Assembly (NCBI RefSeq): GCF_003143955.1
Contig: NZ_QFVS01000021.1
Coordinates: 1 to 51,048, forward strand
Direction of reading: 5' to 3'
Source of the DNA: Kurthia zopfii
GTDB lineage: Bacteria > Bacillota > Bacilli > Bacillales_A > Planococcaceae
DNA: 51,048 nucleotides
The notes under the pieces are model-generated. The model was not told where the DNA came from. It was given only the letters and a program-made list of their open reading frames with translations, and searched no databases. Below are positions 1 to 8,834 of the stretch, one piece after another. The position numbers were made by a program, and so were the translations under genes. Within the stretch, counting starts at the first letter, position 1; each line of letters opens with the position of its first letter.

Positions 1-90
1 ACCCGTTCCCATGTCGAACACGGAAGTTAAGCTCTTTAGCGCCGATGGTAGTTGGAGGTTTCCTCCTGTGAGAGTAGGACATTGCTACGC
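1..90 (+). rRNA. rrf: 5S ribosomal RNA, 3' part (cut by window edge)
   Basis: The first 90 bases match the 3' three-quarters of a Bacillales 5S rRNA. They contain the conserved segments around the GAACACGGAAGTTAAGC stretch (loops B and C region) and the GAGAGTAGGAC stretch near the 3' end. The 5' end lies outside the window. A strong terminator follows at once, so this is the end of an rRNA operon with no downstream tRNA genes. Confidence 0.95.
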
Positions 91-95
91 AAACG

Positions 96-125
96 AAGAA
101 CCACTTGTAGAGTGGTTCTTTTTTT
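96..125 (+). terminator. Terminator of the rRNA operon
   Basis: A 10-bp perfect stem, AAGAACCACT paired with AGTGGTTCTT across a 5-nt loop, is followed by a run of seven T. It lies six bases after the 5S end. Confidence 0.95.
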
Positions 126-530
126 ATATGCTTTTATGTTTTTAAGATAATAATATTGAATGTCCGCAGTATTGCTATGTGGGAAGCGGACAACTCCTTA
201 AACTCTATGGTTTTCGTGATTTAGAACATAGTAATCATCCTATAGCCAAATCTTCAGCGTAGTGGAAAGTAACGACATGATCTCTGCAGAGAATCATTAA
301 TGAGTATTTTCAATTGAATTATAATTAGTTAGAATAAACTTACACATACGTCCTTTATAAAGCTTTTGATTGACACAATTCGTAGCGAAGTAGATATTTG
401 AGTCTTGTATCTCTAGTAAATTTCGAATATCATGGTTAATAGACAAGTGATTTTCCCCTTAGTTTATTGTTTCGAGACTTTTATTCTATAGGGAAACTTC
501 ATGAACATTATTTATTGTAGAACCAAACAA
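126..530. other. Non-coding stretch after the rRNA operon
   Basis: No open reading frame with a ribosome binding site is seen. The only structure I can point to is a 7-bp inverted repeat, TGTCCGC at 161-167 with GCGGACA at 186-192, which has no T-run and no recognisable role. The rest is AT-rich spacer. Confidence 0.5.
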
Positions 531-568
531 AAAAGGACTTTGGCATGTGAAAATGCCGAAGTCCTTTT
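531..568 (-). terminator. Terminator of the EamA transporter gene
   Basis: AAAAGGACTT at 531-540 pairs with AAGTCCTTTT at 559-568, and an inner GGCAT/ATGCC helix extends the stem. Read on the minus strand it ends in a long T-run, 44 bases after the stop codon of the transporter. Confidence 0.9.
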
Positions 569-611
569 ACTATTAGCTAAGATATTACCACTAATAATTT
601 TTGAGATTCAA

Positions 612-1517
612 TTAAACTTTAAGTCTTTGCTTCTCTTTTTTCATTTCAATAACAGTAGGTAGTGTCATACCAACCAGCACAACAAGGATCCCAACGATTT
701 GAAGTGTAGAAAGAGATTCGTTAAGTACAATTACTGATGCCATAATAGCTACCGGTAATTCAGTTGCACTTAAGATTGAAGCTGTACCACCACCAACTTT
801 AGGTACGGCAACGGTGAATAATAATATGGGAAGGATAATCCCGAAGAATCCAAGAGCTAAACCGAAGTAAAGTAGTTCACTTGTGAATAATTCACCGTTC
901 CACATAACCTCTGGAGTTTGGAAAATCGAAACGATGATTAACGAGACAAGAGCCATAAATGTTAAACGAGAAATAGTTGTAATTCCTTCAACATGTTTCG
1001 AGTTGAATTGCATAAAGACTGCGAAACTAAATGCTGCAGCAAAACCGAATGCCCAGCCTTTCCAGCTTAGTCCTGATAAATCTACGTCTAATACACCTGC
1101 AGCTAATATAGTACCGCCTACTAAGAATACAAGGCTGATTAATTCGATACGCTTTGGCAAACGTTTGTGTAACAAGCAATCTAAGAATAATCCAATCCAA
1201 GTGAATTGGAAAAGCATAACGACTGCTAATGAAGCAGGAAGATACTGAACAGATTTACCGTAAACAATACCTGTAATACCGGTGAATAAACCAGCGCCTA
1301 CTATGATGAAGAATCCCTTCATTGTGATTTTAGGTAGAGATCGTTGGGTAAATACAAATAGTATTAGCGCCAATAAAAAACCGATCGCATACTGACTCTG
1401 TACAGCCTGAGCTGTTGTAAAGCCATGTGCCATCGCTACCTTAACGATTGTAGAAAGTATCCCATAACTACTGGATGCAATCACAATTAAAAGAGGAAAT
1501 ATTAAATTTTTGTTCAT
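612..1517 (-). CDS. EamA/DMT-family transporter
   Basis: This 301-residue integral membrane protein has the ten hydrophobic segments of the drug/metabolite transporter superfamily, arranged as two EamA repeats of about 140 residues each (roughly 8-140 and 150-290). Members export amino acids, metabolites or drugs across the cytoplasmic membrane, and the substrate cannot be read from sequence. The ATG at 1517 follows a good TAGGAG ribosome binding site. A hairpin terminator lies just downstream. The gene is divergent from a Crp/Fnr-type regulator whose start is 87 bp away, and the shared intergenic region carries a perfect palindrome, so the regulator probably controls this pump. The family assignment is firm and the regulatory link is inference. 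Confidence 0.9.
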   Translation of the reverse strand: MNKNLIFPLLIVIASSSYGILSTIVKVAMAHGFTTAQAVQSQYAIGFLLALILFVFTQRSLPKITMKGFFIIVGAGLFTGITGIVYGKSVQYLPASLAVVMLFQFTWIGLFLDCLLHKRLPKRIELISLVFLVGGTILAAGVLDVDLSGLSWKGWAFGFAAAFSFAVFMQFNSKHVEGITTISRLTFMALVSLIIVSIFQTPEVMWNGELFTSELLYFGLALGFFGIILPILLFTVAVPKVGGGTASILSATELPVAIMASVIVLNESLSTLQIVGILVVLVGMTLPTVIEMKKEKQRLKV

Positions 1518-1564
1518 AAAGCCAACTCCTATAGTAATTCTTTTTATAGTGTAACAAGGTGAGT

Positions 1565-1588
1565 TATAATAACATAGGACATATGTCC
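1565..1588 (+). promoter_or_regulatory. Possible promoter -10 with overlapping 12-bp palindromic operator
   Basis: A consensus TATAAT lies at 1565-1570 and a perfect palindrome GGACATATGTCC at 1577-1588, near the expected start of transcription of the regulator gene. No strong -35 box is seen. The position between two divergent genes fits an operator for the Crp/Fnr-type protein that follows. Confidence 0.45.
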
Positions 1589-1604
1589 AGATTGGGGTTA
1601 ATTC

Positions 1605-2300
1605 ATGAAAATAATTGAAGATCCAGTTATTTTAAATCAATATATTCGACTACATCGATTTGAAGAAGTATTTAATATAGAAGAAACACCTTTTAAAATT
1701 ATGGAACTCGCTGAAGGTGAGACATTAATGAATGAGGGAGAGGAATTAAATGAACTCTACTACCTAGTAGCGGGTAGAGTGAAAGTAACTTCCAGTGTGC
1801 ATACAGGTAAATTTCTATTGCTTCGATTCAATCATCCATTAACAATCCTTGGCGATTTAGAATTAATTAGAAATGTTCCAGTGCAATCCCAAGTTACAGC
1901 GGTGATAGATAGTATAATTATGACTCTACCATTCGAGTATATTCGGAAAAATGAAATGGACAATCCAGCATTTTTAAAGCAAATGTTAAAGCATATCAGC
2001 TATAAACTTCAAACGAGTACGATTGCCTCCCGTGTGAATTTATTAGAGTCTGTAGAAAGTCGTTTTGCTAGTTTCTTATTATCGACAGTGAGTTCTGAAC
2101 CAGACAATGATTTTGGTCAAGAGTTACAAACGATGCGTATTGCTGAAATAGCAGACTTACTAGGTACTTCGCATCGACATTTGAATCGGGTTGTTAAAAA
2201 GCTAAGTGAAAAAGAAATAATCGCGCGTGAGAAAAATCATTTAATCATATTAGATGAAGTGCGACTTGAAGAAGTATCTCAAGGCATACGATTTGAATAA
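1605..2300 (+). CDS. Crp/Fnr-family transcriptional regulator
   Basis: The 231-residue protein has the Crp/Fnr layout: an N-terminal cyclic-nucleotide-type beta-roll (about 20-125), a long dimerisation helix, and a C-terminal winged helix-turn-helix with recognition segment IAEIADLLGTSHRHLNRVVK (about 178-197). It contains no cysteine, so it is not an Fnr-type iron-sulphur oxygen sensor. The usual cAMP-contact RS/T arginine pair is not evident, so any ligand is unknown. It resembles the YeiL-like branch in overall layout. The start ATG is preceded by the weak site GGGG. It is transcribed away from an EamA transporter and probably regulates it and itself. Confidence 0.88.
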   Translation: MKIIEDPVILNQYIRLHRFEEVFNIEETPFKIMELAEGETLMNEGEELNELYYLVAGRVKVTSSVHTGKFLLLRFNHPLTILGDLELIRNVPVQSQVTAVIDSIIMTLPFEYIRKNEMDNPAFLKQMLKHISYKLQTSTIASRVNLLESVESRFASFLLSTVSSEPDNDFGQELQTMRIAEIADLLGTSHRHLNRVVKKLSEKEIIAREKNHLIILDEVRLEEVSQGIRFE

Positions 2301-2333
2301 AAAAAGTTGAATAGCGATAGATGCTATTCAACT
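2300..2333. terminator. Terminator between converging genes
   Basis: An 11-bp stem, AGTTGAATAGC at 2305-2315 with GCTATTCAACT at 2323-2333, separates the regulator gene from the acetyltransferase gene. The T-run is on the minus strand (A-run at 2299-2305), so it mainly serves the minus-strand gene. Confidence 0.85.
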
Positions 2334-2344
2334 ATAATATGAAA

Positions 2345-2908
2345 TTAAATGGGTTTAACCATATGGTCGAATTCTTCGCCAATGATCATCCACGGTTCAG
2401 AATAAACAAAGCCTCTTTTTTCATAAAGGTGGCGCGCACGGCCTTTCTCTAATTCAACACTCAGTGAAAGTTTGTGATAGCCCTTTTCTTTGCAAAGTAC
2501 CTCTGCATATTTTAATAATGATGTACCAATACCTTTTCCTCTGAAATTAGCATCGACACAAACTGTATCAATATAATATTCATCAGGACGAGCTTCAAGT
2601 TCGATTGTTTGAATTGGAGCATTTTTAGCGGTAAGCCATCTCTCTAATTGCGCATCTAACTGAATCGCTTCATCACCACCATATACGATCATCATACCTG
2701 CTACTTCATCATTACATTGGGCGATGAATGTTTTTAGATAGGAGATCCGGTTATCTTGACGCTCAAATAATTCAATTAATTTTTGAATGATCAAGTCAGG
2801 TGAATCTTCTCCAGTAATGCGGTTTGCAATATCCCCAATCGCGTCAACAATTAATGGCGCGACAGCAGGACCGTCTGCTAATTTAGCTTGTCTAAGTTGG
2901 ACTTCCAT
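2345..2908 (-). CDS. GNAT-family N-acetyltransferase
   Basis: This 187-residue protein carries the acetyl-CoA pyrophosphate-binding loop NFRGKGIGTSLLKYA (about 125-139), preceded by the beta-strand YYIDTVCVDA. It also has the C-terminal GNAT signature ARHLYEKRGF. The fold transfers an acetyl group from acetyl-CoA to an amine of a small molecule or protein, and the substrate is not predictable. The ATG at 2908 has a GGAG ribosome binding site about 10 bases upstream. It stands alone between a converging regulator gene and a divergent sugar kinase gene. Confidence 0.88.
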   Translation of the reverse strand: MEVQLRQAKLADGPAVAPLIVDAIGDIANRITGEDSPDLIIQKLIELFERQDNRISYLKTFIAQCNDEVAGMMIVYGGDEAIQLDAQLERWLTAKNAPIQTIELEARPDEYYIDTVCVDANFRGKGIGTSLLKYAEVLCKEKGYHKLSLSVELEKGRARHLYEKRGFVYSEPWMIIGEEFDHMVKPI

Positions 2909-3086
2909 TTATATCAATCTCCATTTCTATTGTACAGTATATCAAATGTGTTTAATTATTAGTTTAATAAAGGTATTTTAATAAACAATTAAGTGTCATT
3001 TCTCAAATTATTTCCCGAAATAGTCTTTTGTGTTGTCAGACTTCATGGTACGATAGAAGGAAGATATTTTATGGAGGAGCTTATAT

Positions 3087-4043
3087 ATGTTAGAACCAAC
3101 GAGAGAATTCATCTTGATTTATGGAGATGCATTCGTAGATTATATTGCCAATGATACGACAAATACATCATTCACGAAGTTTTTAGGTGGTACAACAATT
3201 AATGTAGCTGCAGGCATTAGTAGAATTGGTGCGCCATCTGCGATTATTACGGTTACAGGTGAAGATGAGACGTCTGAATTCGTCCGAAATGAATTGAAAA
3301 ACGAAGGTGTAAATACAAATTACGCGAAGATTATTCCTGAAAAACGTGTAACGAGTGTAGAAGTACATCTGACAGAAAATCATGATCGAATCTTTACAAA
3401 TTATCAAGATGAGCAGCCAGATATTCAAGTTGAATCGAGTCATTTAGTCGATGAAGCGTTTGAAAAAGCGTCAGTATTCAGCTTTTGCTCGAATACGATG
3501 TTCCAAGAAACGGCTTTAGAAACGACGAAAGTAGCTGTTAAAAAGGCGATTGAAAAGGATTGCTTAATTGCGATGGATGCGAATATTCGTCCATTGCGTT
3601 GGGAAAGCCCGCAGCAATGTTTAGATACAATTAGCGAATTCTTACCGTATGTAAATGTCATGAAATTAGCAGATGAAGAGTTATTCTTCATTACAGAGTC
3701 TAATTCAATTGAAGAGGGAATCGCAGCACTTGCGAAGTATGAGATTACTTTGTTAATGATTACTGTTGGTGCTGAAGGAACTTATGTAGTATTCAATGGC
3801 GAGATGCAACATGTACCATCAATTAAAATCGATTGTGTAGATACTACAGGTGCAGGAGATGCATTCATGTCAGGTATTTTACGCTCAATCCATTTAGATG
3901 GACTACCAAAATCAATGGATGAAGCCTATGACTATATTTACTTCTCAAACCAATTAGGTGCGATGGCGGCGACGAAAGCTGGAGCAATTACGGCTATGCC
4001 ACATCTTCATGAAATCGAAAGTTTAATTAAACATAGATTATAA
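3087..4043 (+). CDS. PfkB-family carbohydrate kinase (fructokinase/ribokinase-like)
   Basis: The 318-residue protein has the PfkB kinase layout. The N-terminal substrate region starts GDAFVDYI, the glycine-rich segment FLGGTTINVAAGISRIG follows at about 32-48, and the C-terminal ATP/anion-hole signature DTTGAGDAFMSG starts near residue 252 with the catalytic base expected at Asp258. Such kinases phosphorylate fructose, ribose, 2-keto-3-deoxygluconate or nucleosides in the cytoplasm. The sequence most resembles predicted fructokinases, but the sugar is unproven. The start has a near-perfect GGAGG site eight bases upstream, and the gene appears monocistronic between its own terminator and the acetyltransferase promoter region. 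No sugar transporter is adjacent. Confidence 0.88.
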   Translation: MLEPTREFILIYGDAFVDYIANDTTNTSFTKFLGGTTINVAAGISRIGAPSAIITVTGEDETSEFVRNELKNEGVNTNYAKIIPEKRVTSVEVHLTENHDRIFTNYQDEQPDIQVESSHLVDEAFEKASVFSFCSNTMFQETALETTKVAVKKAIEKDCLIAMDANIRPLRWESPQQCLDTISEFLPYVNVMKLADEELFFITESNSIEEGIAALAKYEITLLMITVGAEGTYVVFNGEMQHVPSIKIDCVDTTGAGDAFMSGILRSIHLDGLPKSMDEAYDYIYFSNQLGAMAATKAGAITAMPHLHEIESLIKHRL

Positions 4044-4052
4044 AATAAGCTC

Positions 4053-4095
4053 AAAAAATGCCCATCTTTCTATTTTGAAAGAAAGGCATTTTTTT
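4053..4095 (+). terminator. Terminator of the sugar kinase gene
   Basis: AAAAAATGCC pairs with GGCATTTTTTT and encloses an inner CTTTC/GAAAG helix. A T-run follows. Confidence 0.9.
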
Positions 4096-4165
4096 AATAC
4101 AAATAAATCTGAATATTGGTATAATAAAACGATTCATACATATATTTTAATGAGGAAGTGGAGAG

Positions 4166-5374
4166 ATGTCATCAGCTACAGTAAAGTCTTCTGTACTAGG
4201 AAATCCGGTGTATCCAATTATGTTATTGATTGGCGTAAGTCATTTATTAAATGATACATTGCAAGCGGTTGTACCGGCGATGTTCCCGGTGTTAAAAAGT
4301 GAAACAGGCATTTCATTTACGCAGCTAGGGTGGTTGTCATTTGCATTGAATATGGTCGCTTCTGTATTCCAGCCGATTGTTGGCTTGATAAGCGATCGTA
4401 AGCCGAAACCATATGCATTACCGATTGGTATGTGTCTATCGTTAATCGGCATTGCAGGATTGGCGTTCATGCATAATTATTGGATGTTACTAGTGTCGGT
4501 CATCTTTTTAGGGATGGGTTCAGCAATTTTTCATCCAGAAGGGTCGAGAGTATCATTCATGGCAGCTGGCTCGAAAAGAGGGCTTTCACAGTCTGTTTAT
4601 CAAGTAGGTGGGAATACAGGACAGGCATTAGCGCCATTAATAAGTGCATTTGTCTTAGTGCCTTTCGGACAAATTGGCGCAGCTTGGTTTTTAATTGTTG
4701 CTTCCGTTGGTATATTCACACTTTCTAAAATTTCGGTTTGGTATAAGAAACAATTGGAAATTGAGAAAGAAGCGAGACGAAAAAACCCGATTTTATCTTC
4801 ATTGTCAAAATTGACGAAGAAGAAAATTGCTTATGCACTCGTAATTTTGATGTTAATCATCTTTGCGCGTTCATTCTATGTAACGAGTATTACGAATTTC
4901 TTTGTTTTCCATTTAACAGATCAATATGGATTAACAATTAAAAATGCACAGTTATTTATTTTCTTATTTTTAGCAGTGGGGGCAGTTGGTACGTTCTTCG
5001 GTGGTCCGATTGCTGATAAAATTGGCAAGAAGAATGTCATTTTATTATCAGTTTTAGTGCCGTTACCATTCGCTTTGTACTTACCGTATACTTCATTAAC
5101 GTTACTACCGATTTTCATCATAATTATAGGCTTTTTCATTATGTTGAGTTTCTCCGTTACTGTCGTTTATGCACAAGAGTTAGTGCCGAATAAGATTGGG
5201 ACGATGTCTGGATTTTCAGTTGGTTTCGCATTTGGTATGGGGGCAGTTGGAGCAGTTGTCATCGGTAGTTTCCTTGATCAAGTGGGCGTCATGACGACAA
5301 TGACGTATATTTCGTACTTACCGATCCTTGGAATCATCGGATTTTTATTGCCGAAAGATCGAAAAATCGCATAA
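4166..5374 (+). CDS. MFS transporter, fosmidomycin-resistance (Fsr) type
   Basis: The 402-residue protein has twelve predicted membrane helices and the features of the Fsr/YfnC branch of the major facilitator superfamily. These include the N-terminal HLLNDTLQAVVPAMFP, the loop 2-3 motif GLISDRKPKP and the helix-5 region SVYQVGGNTGQALAPLI. Known members export fosmidomycin and other small toxic compounds by proton antiport. The second half keeps a weaker copy of the same loop motif, GPIADKIGKKN. The ATG at 4166 has an AGGAAGTGGAG ribosome binding site. It is a single-gene unit with a shared terminator downstream. The physiological substrate is unknown. Confidence 0.88.
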   Translation: MSSATVKSSVLGNPVYPIMLLIGVSHLLNDTLQAVVPAMFPVLKSETGISFTQLGWLSFALNMVASVFQPIVGLISDRKPKPYALPIGMCLSLIGIAGLAFMHNYWMLLVSVIFLGMGSAIFHPEGSRVSFMAAGSKRGLSQSVYQVGGNTGQALAPLISAFVLVPFGQIGAAWFLIVASVGIFTLSKISVWYKKQLEIEKEARRKNPILSSLSKLTKKKIAYALVILMLIIFARSFYVTSITNFFVFHLTDQYGLTIKNAQLFIFLFLAVGAVGTFFGGPIADKIGKKNVILLSVLVPLPFALYLPYTSLTLLPIFIIIIGFFIMLSFSVTVVYAQELVPNKIGTMSGFSVGFAFGMGAVGAVVIGSFLDQVGVMTTMTYISYLPILGIIGFLLPKDRKIA

Positions 5375-5409
5375 AAAAAGCGTCTTTGCATGGAGCAGAG
5401 ACGTTTTTT
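5373..5409. terminator. Bidirectional terminator
   Basis: AAAAAAGCGTCT pairs with AGACGTTTTTT around a short loop between two converging genes. Both strands end in a T-run. Confidence 0.88.
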
Positions 5410-5414
5410 GTATG

Positions 5415-6089
5415 TTAAAGATTTAATTGTCGTATAGTTTCATCGTCATGGATATAGCCGTCATTCACTTCAATTTCGTAGGATTTACCTTCGTACATAA
5501 ATTTGAAGCGGCCATTATCGAAATCTGTTCCTAACTCTTTGAAGAATAGTCCTTCATATAGGAATTTTTCTGGTAGGTCAAAGTAGATGCGATAAACGCC
5601 AGCGTCATCCACTAAAAATGCACGAATCGCTTTTTCATACATATCATCTTTCGCCATAACTTGTCGTTCAACAGAGACAACATGAATGTCTACGTAAGGA
5701 ATGGCCTTTAGAAGTTGATTAATGAATGAACCTTTTGTGATTTCTTCCCAACGATTTTGAGCAGTTTGACCAATCACTACTTGTGTAATATTTAAGTCAT
5801 TACACACTTCAGCAACTACTTGTTGAGTAGGGCGATCTTCATTTGATTTTAAAATAAATTCATCTATACCAAGTTCTTCGACTAATGACTGCCAATGTAG
5901 TAAATCGGCTTGTTGAGAAGAGTCGAATTCGTCAGCTGATTGTCGGCTAATGTTCAGTACATAGAGAGGACAATCTAACATATTGGCAATTTTATGTCCT
6001 CGTCGAATAAGACGCTCACTGTTTGGACCATAATATACGCATACTAGAATGCTTTCATCCATACGCCCGTGCGATTTCAATAAAACCAC
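5415..6089 (-). CDS. Universal stress protein, KdpD-like USP domain
   Basis: The 224-residue soluble protein begins with a universal-stress-protein domain (about 12-140) that closely resembles the Usp module inside KdpD sensor kinases. The shared features include ILVCVYYGPNSERLIRRG, VVIGQTAQNRWEEITKGSF and a short DIHVVSVER end. After that comes an extra C-terminal region of about 80 residues rich in Asp, Tyr and Phe that I do not recognise. There is no histidine kinase domain and no kdp gene nearby, so it is a freestanding relative. The start is a GTG at 6089 with an AAGGA site just upstream. A later ATG at 6062 lacks such a site. Its ligand and role are not known. Confidence 0.8.
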   Translation of the reverse strand: MVLLKSHGRMDESILVCVYYGPNSERLIRRGHKIANMLDCPLYVLNISRQSADEFDSSQQADLLHWQSLVEELGIDEFILKSNEDRPTQQVVAEVCNDLNITQVVIGQTAQNRWEEITKGSFINQLLKAIPYVDIHVVSVERQVMAKDDMYEKAIRAFLVDDAGVYRIYFDLPEKFLYEGLFFKELGTDFDNGRFKFMYEGKSYEIEVNDGYIHDDETIRQLNL

Positions 6090-6434
6090 CCATCCTTTTT
6101 CAGTAAAAATTATTATAGTTTCATCGTATAAAAGTTGATGATTACTTTGGTAAATTACATTTTAACATACATAGGAATTTATTGTATATTTCTTTCGTAG
6201 TGAATGAGTATAAAAAATGAATATAGACTGAATAATTGGTTAATATTTCTAATATTGTGGAGAATTTATCGGAAAAATAAAAAAACATTGCTATCGCAGG
6301 CTTACGAGCATGAAACAATGAGATGTATCGTGTATAATTTAGAAATATAGATGACTAAAATAGAATTATTAGTATACGACCCTTGAAATGAAGTTTTTCT
6401 TAAAATAGATTATTTTCTGGAGGTATTTAATCGC
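6090..6434. other. Spacer between the stress protein gene and the mrp operon
   Basis: This AT-rich stretch carries the promoters of two divergent units. A TATAAT at 6333-6338 is a candidate -10 for mrpA, with only a poor -35 (TGAAAC at 6311-6316). A weak inverted pair, CATTG near 6290 and CAATG near 6316, is the only structure seen. I see no small gene or known riboswitch here. Confidence 0.4.
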
Positions 6435-8834
6435 TTGATTACAAAATTGATGATCATCATTCCTTTGATTGCTGCAATAATTGTTCCCTTGCTACATAAA
6501 AGGTTTAAAACAATCCATATCGGTTGGTTTGTTTTAATTATTCCTACAATTCTTTTCGTTATGTTACTACGTTTTATCCCTTTAATTTCATCTGGAAGGA
6601 CATTTACACACACGTGGGATTGGATCCCTTCCTATAATATTTCCTTTACAACATATTTAGATGGGTTGAGTTTACTGTTTGCGCTGCTTATAACAGGTAT
6701 TGGCTCACTTGTCGTTCTTTACTCCATTTTCTACCTTTCAAAAAAAGAATCATTACACAAGTTTTATTGTTACCTTCTATTGTTCATGACCGCAATGTTA
6801 GGTGTAGTTTTTTCAGATCATCTCCTCGTTCTCTATTTCTTTTGGGAATTTACCAGTGTTTCATCCTTTTTATTAATCGCATTTTGGCATCACCGCAAAG
6901 CATCCAGAAGAGGTGCACAAAAATCAATGCTCATCACTGTTTCAGGTGGAGTAGCGATGTTAATTGGTTTCTTGATGGTTGCCGAGATGACGGATAGTTT
7001 TAGCATAAGAGAAATCATTTCGATTATGCCCACTGAATTAGACCACCGTTTATTTATGCCCGCTATGATTTTTATTTTATTAGGCGCTTTTACAAAATCA
7101 GCGCAATTTCCATTCCATATTTGGCTGCCAGATGCGATGGAAGCTCCAACACCAGTCAGTGCGTACTTGCATTCAGCAACAATGGTGAAAGCCGGTATCT
7201 ACTTAGTAGCGCGATTTACACCCATTTTCGCGATGAATATGAATTGGTTTTGGATTGTTAGTATCGTGGGGCTTATTACGCTTTTCTGGGGTTCATTTAA
7301 TGCTGGAAAGCAAAAGGACTTGAAAGCCTTACTAGCATTTTCTACGGTCAGTCAGCTCGGTCTAATCATGAGCTTACTCGGCATCGGTTCAATCGTATAT
7401 GTTTTGGGCTATAGTGCGGAAACGGCGATTTATACACAGGCCGGCTTTGCTGCAATCTTTCATTTAATGAACCATGCGACATTTAAAGGTGCGCTATTTA
7501 TGACGGTTGGTATTATCGATCATGAAGTTGGTTCACGTGATATTCGAAGACTAGGTGGATTAATGCGCGTCATGCCAATCACCTTCACAATCGCGTCAAT
7601 CGGTAGTATGTCGATGGCCGGATTACCTTTCTTCAATGGTTTTTTGAGTAAGGAAATGTTTTTTGAAGCGACTTTAGCAATTAGACATTTAGACCTTCAT
7701 TATGCAGCTTCACTATTCGTTGTCGTTGCATGGGTTGCTAGCGTGCTAACTTTTGTCTATTGTGCCATTTTCGTTGCTCAAACCTTCTTTGGCACGCGTG
7801 ATTTATTGCCGAAGGATCGTGTCATCCATGAAGCGCCAAAAGGAATGTTAATTGCACCGAGTATTTTAGCTATTTTAGTTGTGCTAATTTTCATTTTCCC
7901 GAATTTCTTCGGAAAATATATTTTAGGAAGCACCATGTTAAGTATTTATCCTAATATGGGCTCAATCCAAGAAATGACGCCAACAATTTCAGCATGGCAT
8001 GGTTTTAACACTGCATTAATTATGACAATTGGCGTGATAATCCTCGGAAGTATCCTGTATGCGACACGCAAAAAATGGTCGGGCATTTACGGCGTACTAC
8101 CTGAAAAAATGACATTCAATTATTTATACGATCTAATAGTAGAGGAAATTCAAATTGTCGGTAAATTTGTGACGGATTTATATATGACGGGTTCTTTAAG
8201 ACATTATTTAATCTATATTTACTTATTTATTTTCCTAGTAGTAGGCGGGTATTTCGTGAAAAGTAATAGTTTCGCGATCGATTTCTCTCAAAATGCACCC
8301 GTTGAATGGTATGAGATTATTTTAATGATTGTGATGGCTTTGGCAGCGGTTTTCATTATTTTTGCAAAGTTGAGATTAACGGCCGTCGTGTTAAATGGTG
8401 TTATAGGTCTTGGTGTAGCGATATTCTTCGTGTTATTTAGAGCGCCGGATTTAGCATTGACGCAATTAGTCGTTGAATCTGTAACAACGGTTCTTTTCCT
8501 CCTTTGTTTCTCGTATTTACCGGAGTGGAAAGTGGAGAAATCAGCGAAAATCACGAAATTGATCAATGCTGTAATTGCCATTGGAGCAGGCGTGTTAGTC
8601 GTAGTTATTTCATTCACAGTTCTTGAATATAGTGAATTCAAAACGATTTCAGGATTTTTTGAAAATGCGTATGAATTAGTTGGAGGGGCCAATATCGTCA
8701 ATGCAATATTGGGTGACTTCCGCGCATTTGATACAATGTTAGAAGTGGTTGTTTTATTAACAGCTGGTTTAGGTGTTTATATATTAATCAAATCTAAGAG
8801 TAAAAAGGAGCGTAATAATCATGAAAATAAATGA
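6435..8834 (+). CDS. mrpA: Na+/H+ antiporter subunit A (MrpA)
   Basis: The 799-residue protein is the large subunit of the Mrp (Sha/Mnh) cation/proton antiporter, a membrane complex that expels Na+ in exchange for H+. Residues 1-500 form the NuoL-like proton channel, with the conserved Glu138 in YFFWEF, Lys221 in GAFTKSAQFPFHIWLP and Lys252 in HSATMVKAGIYL. The C-terminal 250 residues match the MrpA-specific MbhD/MbhE-like extension, including FRAPDLALTQLVVESVTTV. The start is a TTG at 6435 with a CTGGAGG site 11 bases upstream. Its end overlaps mrpB by 14 bp. It heads a seven-gene operon in the usual A-G order. Confidence 0.96.
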   Translation: MITKLMIIIPLIAAIIVPLLHKRFKTIHIGWFVLIIPTILFVMLLRFIPLISSGRTFTHTWDWIPSYNISFTTYLDGLSLLFALLITGIGSLVVLYSIFYLSKKESLHKFYCYLLLFMTAMLGVVFSDHLLVLYFFWEFTSVSSFLLIAFWHHRKASRRGAQKSMLITVSGGVAMLIGFLMVAEMTDSFSIREIISIMPTELDHRLFMPAMIFILLGAFTKSAQFPFHIWLPDAMEAPTPVSAYLHSATMVKAGIYLVARFTPIFAMNMNWFWIVSIVGLITLFWGSFNAGKQKDLKALLAFSTVSQLGLIMSLLGIGSIVYVLGYSAETAIYTQAGFAAIFHLMNHATFKGALFMTVGIIDHEVGSRDIRRLGGLMRVMPITFTIASIGSMSMAGLPFFNGFLSKEMFFEATLAIRHLDLHYAASLFVVVAWVASVLTFVYCAIFVAQTFFGTRDLLPKDRVIHEAPKGMLIAPSILAILVVLIFIFPNFFGKYILGSTMLSIYPNMGSIQEMTPTISAWHGFNTALIMTIGVIILGSILYATRKKWSGIYGVLPEKMTFNYLYDLIVEEIQIVGKFVTDLYMTGSLRHYLIYIYLFIFLVVGGYFVKSNSFAIDFSQNAPVEWYEIILMIVMALAAVFIIFAKLRLTAVVLNGVIGLGVAIFFVLFRAPDLALTQLVVESVTTVLFLLCFSYLPEWKVEKSAKITKLINAVIAIGAGVLVVVISFTVLEYSEFKTISGFFENAYELVGGANIVNAILGDFRAFDTMLEVVVLLTAGLGVYILIKSKSKKERNNHENK

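Noticed and set aside
883-1248. Plus-strand open frame of 121 codons
   Set aside because: It is antisense to the EamA transporter, lacks a ribosome binding site and shows no protein-like pattern.
8288-8701. Minus-strand open frame of 137 codons inside mrpA
   Set aside because: It is the antisense shadow of a long hydrophobic gene. Its Thr/Asn/Ile-rich composition is typical of such shadows.
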